Source: DATKJY01 sp964540105 (GTDB lineage: Bacteria; Zixibacteria; MSB-5A5; GN15; FEB-12). Taken from it: DNA of 64,000 nucleotides. The notes beneath the pieces were generated by a model, which saw only the letters and a program-made list of their open reading frames with translations, did no database searches and was not told where the DNA came from. The position numbers were made by a program, and so were the translations under genes. The stretch is taken from assembly GCA_964540105.1 (NCBI GenBank), contig CAZILL010000002.1, positions 1,178,001-1,242,000 on the forward strand. The letters run 5' to 3'. This document shows positions 58,630-64,000 of the stretch, in pieces; the first letter of the stretch is position 1; each line of letters opens with the position of its first letter.

Positions 58630-59751
58630 ATGGAAACATATCGAGTCAGCAGTAAGCTGCGGGAAAACAACAAGGAATACCTGATTCAGACCGCGAACGA
58701 CGCCAATCTCGGCCTCGTGGCAACGACCATCTATGTCGACGGGATTCCCACGGAGAGCGCAAGTTGTCCGCACCCTGAGGATATCAAGCCCCAGGAAGTC
58801 ATGTCGCTGGTCAACCTCACTCACGGAGAGAAAAAGAAAGAGATCGAGAATCTCCTTCAGTCGTATCACAAGGCGCTTCAAGGTGGGCGACCGGAGGCGA
58901 TGTTCCATCTCGGCACCGCGTTCTTGTATAAGGGGTTCTATCACGAAGCGCGCGATCTGTTCCTGGCCGCGACTACAGTCGATAGTGAATACCACCAAGC
59001 CTATAACCAACTCTGTGTTGCTGAGCAAGTTCTGGGAAGCATCGGATCGGCTATCGAATCAGGGAAGAGAGCGGTGGCGCTTCGGCCCCGGTACGCAGAT
59101 TATCGAAACGCCTTGGGAGAAGCCTATCTGTCTGACGATGCTCCTCGCAAGGCGCAGACGGAATTCGAGGAAGCGATCAACATCAACCTCTATTACGGCG
59201 ACGCCTATTTCAATCTCGGGCTGGCTCGACTGCTTCTCGTTCAGAAACAGGACCGGGCTGAACAGATGACTGGGGAATTAGCGGGCATCTCTGATTGTCT
59301 GTACAAAGCGTCGCTGATTACGCCCGGCTACAAGAGCCCGGCATTCGAAGAAGCGATGAAAGCCCTCAAAGAGAGGGAACTTGAGGGCGCCCTAAGGGCA
59401 TTGAAAGCAATTCGCGAAGACAAGAAGGAGAGGCACCGTCAGGAGTTCGCAGGGTTCTATATGAAGCTGATCTTGTTTCCGCAGCTTACATCAGAAGAAG
59501 CGGTTCAGGATCGGATCAGATTTCTCACAGCAGAGATCGCAAAGAACCCAAGTTACGTGGACCTGCAAGCGGAGTTGGGGCGCTGCTACCTCGAGATGGG
59601 GCGTATGTTCTGGCATCGCGGGGTTGTGCAATATCAGAAGACGGCGGGGCTAACGCCCTCGCTGGCCGACATCAAGAATGCTCTCGATACGGCGGAACGC
59701 GTGCATGAAACGATTGTTTCAGCAGTGACCAGGATTTCTGAGAAAGGATAA
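58630..59751 (+). CDS. TPR protein of the polysaccharide cluster
   Basis: 373 residues, soluble. The first ~60 residues form a small beta region (EYLIQTANDANLGLVATTIY) with no name I recognise. TPR-like repeats follow (AMFHLGTAFLYKGFYHEARD; AYNQLCVAEQVLGSIGSAIE; AYFNLGLARLLLVQKQ) to about 230, then more degenerate helices. Between an export gene and a CpsD-like kinase, it may scaffold the synthesis machinery. A short imperfect hairpin lies before it. Confidence 0.78.
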   Translation: METYRVSSKLRENNKEYLIQTANDANLGLVATTIYVDGIPTESASCPHPEDIKPQEVMSLVNLTHGEKKKEIENLLQSYHKALQGGRPEAMFHLGTAFLYKGFYHEARDLFLAATTVDSEYHQAYNQLCVAEQVLGSIGSAIESGKRAVALRPRYADYRNALGEAYLSDDAPRKAQTEFEEAININLYYGDAYFNLGLARLLLVQKQDRAEQMTGELAGISDCLYKASLITPGYKSPAFEEAMKALKERELEGALRALKAIREDKKERHRQEFAGFYMKLILFPQLTSEEAVQDRIRFLTAEIAKNPSYVDLQAELGRCYLEMGRMFWHRGVVQYQKTAGLTPSLADIKNALDTAERVHETIVSAVTRISEKG

Positions 59752-59759
59752 CATCTCAC

Positions 59760-60578
59760 ATGCCGTCGCAGCCAATATCGGTAGCTGACTTCTTCAACCT
59801 CGAGAGTTCTTTGGCGACCGAATTCCGTCGCATTCTCAATAGCATCCAGCAGACTGCGAAGGAACGTGAGGTGAAGACTCTGCTCGTCACGTCCGCCACG
59901 CTTTCCGAGGGGAAATCGACGGTCTGCTCGTTCTTGGCCATGACGGCGGCCAAGAAAGGGGTCAAGACGCTGCTGATCGACGCCGATTTGCGTCGTCCCA
60001 GCCTGCACCGAGTGTTTGCCACAACACGTGATCAGGGCGTTTCGGAGATTCTCTCCGACGGGATCCCGGGAAAGAAGATGATCAAGAAGACGAGCCTCGA
60101 CAAACTCGACCTCATAACTGCCGGCAAAGTGGCGGCGCATCCTGCGGAAGTGTTTGATGCGCGGATTCTCGGTCAAGTCCTCGCGGAAATGAAGTTCTAT
60201 TACGATCTGGTCATTGTCGACGGAGCGCCGATACTGCCGGTGTCGGATCCGATGCTCCTTGCTCCTGAGGTGGACGGCATTGTCATTGTCATCAAAGCGG
60301 GTTCAACGCAGCGTGATGTTGTGAGTCGAGCAAGGGACATTCTGGGTGCGTCGACCAACAAGATTCTCGGAGTTGTGTTGAACAACGTGGACGCCAGCTT
60401 GCCCACGCATTATGATTCCACTTATCAGGAATACAACTACTCCCAGAAAGGGACTGGCTCGAAGAAAAGTACTCCGCAAGGGTCACCGAGAGGCGAGTCC
60501 CCCACTGGGAACAGTAAGAGTACGGGGACCGGGGATACGAAGAAGGAACCGAGTTCGGGGAATACGGTACCTCGTTAA
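59760..60578 (+). CDS. CpsD/CapB-type P-loop tyrosine kinase (bacterial BY-kinase)
   Basis: 272 residues. Walker A TSATLSEGKSTVCSFLAMTA (core SEGKSTV), Walker A' TLLIDADLRRPSLH and Walker B VIVDGAPILPVSD mark a BY-kinase catalytic domain. A low-complexity Ser/Gly/Lys tail contains a Tyr cluster (YDSTYQEYNY), the usual autophosphorylation site. The membrane modulator (Wzc/CapA part) is not fused and no separate one is obvious in the window. It should regulate polysaccharide chain length or export. It follows the TPR gene by eight bases. Confidence 0.9.
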   Translation: MPSQPISVADFFNLESSLATEFRRILNSIQQTAKEREVKTLLVTSATLSEGKSTVCSFLAMTAAKKGVKTLLIDADLRRPSLHRVFATTRDQGVSEILSDGIPGKKMIKKTSLDKLDLITAGKVAAHPAEVFDARILGQVLAEMKFYYDLVIVDGAPILPVSDPMLLAPEVDGIVIVIKAGSTQRDVVSRARDILGASTNKILGVVLNNVDASLPTHYDSTYQEYNYSQKGTGSKKSTPQGSPRGESPTGNSKSTGTGDTKKEPSSGNTVPR

Positions 60579-60599
60579 GCGTGACCTCAAGGTGTTACC

Positions 60600-61463
60600 G
60601 TGTTCAACATCCTTTCCGTCGATCTCGAAGAATGGTTTGTCGTGGAGGCTCTCGCCGGGCGTTACGACTACGAGCAGTGGCCGTCGCTGGCTTCAACTGT
60701 TGTCAAGAACAGCCACCGTCTTCTGAATCTCTTCCAGCGCTGTGATGTGCGGGCAACGTGGTTTGTCCTTGGATACGTGGCGGAGTCATTTCCATCGCTG
60801 ATACGAGAAATAGCCGACGCCGGCCATGAAGTTGCGTGCCATAGCCACCGCCATACCAAGGTTGATCGGCTCACCGAAGAGAGCTTTCGCAATGATACCC
60901 TCCAGGCGATGCTGGCGATCGAGAAGGCTATCGGATCGAAACCCCAGGGCTATCGCGCACCAAGCTGGTCCATTTCTCGTCGTACAGCGTGGGCTTACCG
61001 AGTCCTCGCGGAACTGGGATTTCTCTATGACAGTTCAATTTTTCCAATCAAGCATGATATCTATGGCGCTCCGGATAGTCCGCGAGAGTTGTTCAAGATG
61101 ACCTTCGATTCAGGCCTTTCGCTGTGGGAGATGCCATGCACGACGTATCGACTCCTGGGGCACAACCTCCCCTTAGCAGGAGGCGGATATCTGCGCCATT
61201 CTCCGTACTGGTATTCCCGGACGATGATTCGCAAGCTCAACGAGAGAGGGGAGCCGGCGATGGTTTATGTCCACCCGTGGGAGCTCGACCCCGATCCTCC
61301 GCGGATCGAAGGACTAAGTGCGCTGCAGCGGTTCAGAACGTATTCCTCGACGGCCGTTCTGGAGAGGAAATTGGAGCGGCTCCTGGCGGATTTTCAATTC
61401 ACGACAGTTCTGGAACACGTGCTGGCGCATCCGCGTAAGAAGATAGGATTCGAGAGAACCTGA
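60600..61463 (+). CDS. Polysaccharide deacetylase, XrtA/PEP-CTERM cluster type
   Basis: 287 residues. The carbohydrate esterase 4 fold is seen from FNILSVDLEEWFVVEA (catalytic Asp, D8), the zinc motif HEVACHSHRHTKVDRL and GYRAPSWSISRRTAWA. A DUF3473-like C-terminal part follows (GGGYLRHSPYWYSRTMIRKL; MVYVHPWELDPDPPRI). This type is usual in exosortase-linked exopolysaccharide clusters; no exosortase is in the window. It probably removes N-acetyl groups from the exported polymer. GTG start at 60600. Confidence 0.92.
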   Translation: MFNILSVDLEEWFVVEALAGRYDYEQWPSLASTVVKNSHRLLNLFQRCDVRATWFVLGYVAESFPSLIREIADAGHEVACHSHRHTKVDRLTEESFRNDTLQAMLAIEKAIGSKPQGYRAPSWSISRRTAWAYRVLAELGFLYDSSIFPIKHDIYGAPDSPRELFKMTFDSGLSLWEMPCTTYRLLGHNLPLAGGGYLRHSPYWYSRTMIRKLNERGEPAMVYVHPWELDPDPPRIEGLSALQRFRTYSSTAVLERKLERLLADFQFTTVLEHVLAHPRKKIGFERT

Positions 61464-61586
61464 AGAGCGGTCTGATGGTGAGTTTAAGGGGATCAGAGGG
61501 GCAGACGTGGAATAAATGCTTGACGGCAACGCACTCGGGGTAAGACCTTAGGCCCTTGAGTGAACTTGTTTGAGCGAGGTGTCTTT

Positions 61587-62255
61587 ATGAAACGTGTGAC
61601 GATAAGTATGTTGGCGCTGCTGTTTCTGATCCCATCTGCCGATGCGCGCAGGAAGAAAGAGGCTGCCGGAGTTGTCAAAGTTGACGTGTATCAGGATGCG
61701 CAGTATGGCTTCAGGCTCAAGCTCAATGCAGACTGGAAGTCAAAGATAGGGACGGACGAAGAGAACCTCCGGATGGTGCTCGTGCAAAAGAACTACGGTA
61801 TTCCCACTCAGTTCAAAGACTCGCCGGATTATACCGTCATCCCCAGGATTGCAGTCTACGCCGACACCAGCGGGATGTCTGCCCAGGCGCTTCTCGATTC
61901 GATTGTCAGCTCGACATTCAAGTCCAAGCAGAAAAAGGAGATGCTGAAGGAGTTCGAATTCCTTGGTCAAAGTGGGATCATTCCGAAGAACAAGCGCTTC
62001 CTCACTATCGGCGGTGAGACCAGCGTGTTGTGGGAGGGGAGTGTCAAGTATACGAAGGAGGTATCTTCCGCAAGCTCTTCAGATCAAGGGATAAGAGTAA
62101 CGGGTGGCTATGGCGGAGCGTTGATCGTCACCAAGAAGGTGAACCGAGTCGTGCTCTTTCACGTCATGGCCGAGATGCAGTTTTTCGACGATGTCATGAA
62201 ATCGACAACGGCGATAGCAGGGTCGCTCGAGTGGACCGATCCCACAAAAGAGTGA
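61587..62255 (+). CDS. Secreted protein of unknown function, PsbP/DcrB-like fold possible
   Basis: 222 residues. Signal peptide about 1-20 (MKRVTISMLALLFLIPSADA), then a basic RRKKE. The body starts with YGFRLKLNADWKSKIG, recalling the opening of PsbP/DcrB-like proteins, and has alternating strands and helices with no membrane segment or Cys. Not recognised as a named family. The ATG at 61587 has AGG upstream; an upstream frame start at 61560 would spoil the signal peptide. A separate promoter lies before lapA, so this gene probably ends the exopolysaccharide unit. Confidence 0.7.
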   Translation: MKRVTISMLALLFLIPSADARRKKEAAGVVKVDVYQDAQYGFRLKLNADWKSKIGTDEENLRMVLVQKNYGIPTQFKDSPDYTVIPRIAVYADTSGMSAQALLDSIVSSTFKSKQKKEMLKEFEFLGQSGIIPKNKRFLTIGGETSVLWEGSVKYTKEVSSASSSDQGIRVTGGYGGALIVTKKVNRVVLFHVMAEMQFFDDVMKSTTAIAGSLEWTDPTKE

Positions 62256-62286
62256 TCTCCACGGCCTCAGGTGCGACCGTTTTCTG

Positions 62287-62315
62287 TTGCACGGACCTCT
62301 GCGTTGCACTATACT
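62287..62315 (+). promoter_or_regulatory. Sigma70-type promoter for lapA-lapB
   Basis: TTGCAC (62287-62292), exactly 17 bases, TATACT (62310-62315). Start near 62322, about 33 bases before the lapA ATG. Confidence 0.75.
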
Positions 62316-62354
62316 ATACAGTCGATATGGAAATAGGGAATTCCTGAGGTCGTC

Positions 62355-62723
62355 ATGTGGGTCATACGGTCAATTCTTATCCTTCTTATAGTCATCGTCG
62401 TTATTGCTTTTGCATACAACAACTTTGGACCTGACCAGAAGGTTGACGTCTACCTGCAACCGTTCTTTCATAACTACGTCGACGTTCCTCTGGTAACAGT
62501 CGTTTTCTGGTCCTTCGTTGCCGGCGTGGTCCTTTCCTTGTTGCTGTTTATCACGATGTATATCAAGCAGACTGTTGATCTGCATTCGGCTCGAAAGAGG
62601 ATTCGAGCGCTGCAAAGTGAAGTGGCAATTCTTCGCAATCGGCCTATAGAGGAATCGGCAGAACTGCTGAAAGGCGCCGATTCCCGGATCCCCGATATCA
62701 AGTCTCCGTTCGCAGGGGTATAG
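62355..62723 (+). CDS. LapA-family (DUF1049) membrane protein
   Basis: 122 residues with two membrane helices (about 4-22, IRSILILLIVIVVIAFAYNN; about 45-68, VTVVFWSFVAGVVLSLLLF), the LapA pattern, then a coiled coil. LapA works with LapB to control LPS synthesis in enterics. The next gene, one base after, encodes a TPR protein of LapB architecture, supporting the pairing. Confidence 0.85.
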   Translation: MWVIRSILILLIVIVVIAFAYNNFGPDQKVDVYLQPFFHNYVDVPLVTVVFWSFVAGVVLSLLLFITMYIKQTVDLHSARKRIRALQSEVAILRNRPIEESAELLKGADSRIPDIKSPFAGV

Positions 62724-62724
62724 C

Positions 62725-63816
62725 ATGTTTGAATTCCTGCTGTTTATCCTGGTTCTGATCTTCGGCTCTCTGGCGTTCTACTTCCTCTATGAGAGGTTTT
62801 ACCGCAAGCAAAACACAACCGAGCAATCGCAATATGTGGAGGCGCTGCGGAATCTCCTCGATGGCAAGCAGGAGGCCGCGTTTTCGAAGCTTCGCCAAGT
62901 CGTTGCGGAAGACACCAACAATATTGACGCGTATATTCGTCTGGGACAGATCCTCAGGGAGCACAATCGGGCGGATCGGGCGTTGAATGTTCACAAGGAC
63001 TTGACTTTGCGTTTCGGTCTGACGAAGGGGGACAAAGCGGCCATTCTCCAGCAGTTGGCATCCGACTATCTGGCTCTGAACGAGACCGCAACGGCCGAGG
63101 CGGCTCTGCGAGAACTCATTGCCCTTGATCCTGAAAACCACTGGGCATATACACAGCGGGTAAAGCTGCAGGAGCGTGCGCAGCAATGGGAAGAGGCCTA
63201 CGAAACCGCGGCGCAAATCCTCAAACTGGAATCTAATAAATCCAAGAAGCCGCTGGCGCGTTACAAGGTGCTCTCGGGCGACCAGTACCTTAAGAAACGC
63301 GAATACCACAAGGCGCGAGTTATGTTCAAGGAAGCGATTGGGATTGATCCGCTGAACGTGCCGGCGTATCTGGCGGTCGGGGATTCCTACTATGAAGAGG
63401 GACGCTACGAAGACGCCGTGAATTTCTGGGTCAAACTCATTTCAGCAGTCCCGGAACAAAGCCATATGGTTATCGAGCGCCTGAAAGACACGTTGTTTGC
63501 ACTTGGACGTTTTGGAGAGATTTCGAACATCTGCATGACTATACTGGAACACTCCCCGAAGAACCTTGAGGCGCGGCGCGCACTCGCGGAGTTTCATGAA
63601 AAGAAGGGGGACCTCGACGCTTCGGCCGATGCCCTGGAGCAGATTCTGGAAGAGGTGCCAGAGGACTCTGCGGCCGTTCTCGAATTGGTGCGCATTTACC
63701 TTGAGAAGGGGGATCGCAACAAGCTGGCCCAATTGCGACGAAGCATTGAGCGCAAGCGCGAAAAAGGAAAAGTGGCTGCCAGCAGCTCGGCGGCCTCTCT
63801 ATCTCAGGGACGTTAA
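62725..63816 (+). CDS. LapB-like membrane-anchored TPR protein
   Basis: 363 residues: N-terminal membrane helix (about 2-22, FLLFILVLIFGSLAFYFL), then TPR repeats for most of its length (YIRLGQILREHNRADRALNV; YLAVGDSYYEEGRYEDAVNF). Same layout as LapB/YciM and paired with lapA. The C-terminal rubredoxin-like zinc domain of LapB is missing: no Cys pair is present. Its role in LPS or envelope balance is inferred. Confidence 0.82.
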   Translation: MFEFLLFILVLIFGSLAFYFLYERFYRKQNTTEQSQYVEALRNLLDGKQEAAFSKLRQVVAEDTNNIDAYIRLGQILREHNRADRALNVHKDLTLRFGLTKGDKAAILQQLASDYLALNETATAEAALRELIALDPENHWAYTQRVKLQERAQQWEEAYETAAQILKLESNKSKKPLARYKVLSGDQYLKKREYHKARVMFKEAIGIDPLNVPAYLAVGDSYYEEGRYEDAVNFWVKLISAVPEQSHMVIERLKDTLFALGRFGEISNICMTILEHSPKNLEARRALAEFHEKKGDLDASADALEQILEEVPEDSAAVLELVRIYLEKGDRNKLAQLRRSIERKREKGKVAASSSAASLSQGR

Positions 63817-63841
63817 CCCTTGATCCTGGCTATTCGCCAGA

Positions 63842-64000
63842 ATGAATTTCTTCCGTATGCGACACGCACACTCCTTGCTCGTGGGGATCGTTTTCCTGGC
63901 GTCAACCGCTCTTGCCGATGATCCCTACTCACTAATTATGCACGGTCGACTCAGTGAGGCATCCGACAGTCTCGCCAATTCCCGATCGGCAGCGACCCGC
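63842..64000 (+). CDS. Secreted protein, 5' end only (cut by window end)
   Basis: 53 codons, open to the window end. MNFFRMRHAHSLLVGIVFLA, then STALADD, is a clear signal peptide (cleavage near ALA-DD). The following LIMHGRLSEASDSLANS looks like the start of a helical repeat, perhaps TPR. Frame continues past 64000; product unknown. It begins 26 bases after the lapB-like gene. Confidence 0.65.
   Translation, partial: MNFFRMRHAHSLLVGIVFLASTALADDPYSLIMHGRLSEASDSLANSRSAATR

Noticed and set aside
1..64000. CRISPR arrays, insertion sequences and prophage genes
   Set aside because: No regularly spaced direct repeats, transposase or phage structural genes were seen in any part of the window.

Overview
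The window comes from a motile diderm bacterium with moderately high GC. L-ring and P-ring genes (flgH, flgI), a LapA/LapB-type pair and an outer-membrane polysaccharide exporter indicate an outer membrane. A PorV-like barrel fused to TPRs, a large secreted protein with a FlgD-like C-terminus and many TPR proteins suggest the FCB superphylum, perhaps candidate phylum Zixibacteria. That placement is inference from gene content; no 16S gene is present. No insertion sequence, prophage or CRISPR array was seen.

1-33.2 kb is one long plus-strand flagellar and chemotaxis locus: cheA (3' end), cheB, a histidine kinase and sigma54 activator, motAB, flgBC-orf-fliEFGHIJ, a Cys-rich small gene, flgFGAHIJ, flgN-flgK-csrA-flgL-fliW, a TPR/glycosyltransferase, flagellin, fliD, fliS, a FlgN/FliT-like chaperone, flgM and an HDOD gene, closed by a strong terminator. 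The promoters show a hierarchy. Sigma54 -24/-12 sites precede flgB and flgF (rod and rings). Sigma28 sites precede motA, flgN-flgK and flagellin (late genes). The sigma54 activator and the sigma28 inhibitor FlgM are both encoded here. CsrA and FliW with a long flagellin leader suggest a further translational checkpoint. fliK, flgD and flgE are absent from their usual place.

33.2-36.4 kb holds a minus-strand methyltransferase, a divergent PAS/LuxR-type regulator and two gene-free stretches with operator-like repeats and a hairpin/T9 element. 36.4-47.4 kb is housekeeping: tRNA-Val(GAC), thrS, infC (apparent AUC start), rpmI, rplT, pheS, pheT, a ZapB-like gene, zapA, rny, a YmdB-family phosphodiesterase and folD.

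47.6-55.7 kb encodes a large secreted protein, a PorV-like/TPR outer-membrane protein, and a partner-switching pair: a protein joining an RsbW-type kinase domain to a HAMP/SpoIIE phosphatase, then a STAS protein. The STAS gene ends in an A10 run, after which a 96-codon winged-helix-like reading frame without a start codon continues in the -1 frame. 55.8-64 kb has a GGDEF protein, an exopolysaccharide set (export protein, TPR protein, CpsD-like kinase, deacetylase), a secreted protein of unknown function, lapA, a lapB-like gene and the start of another secreted protein.
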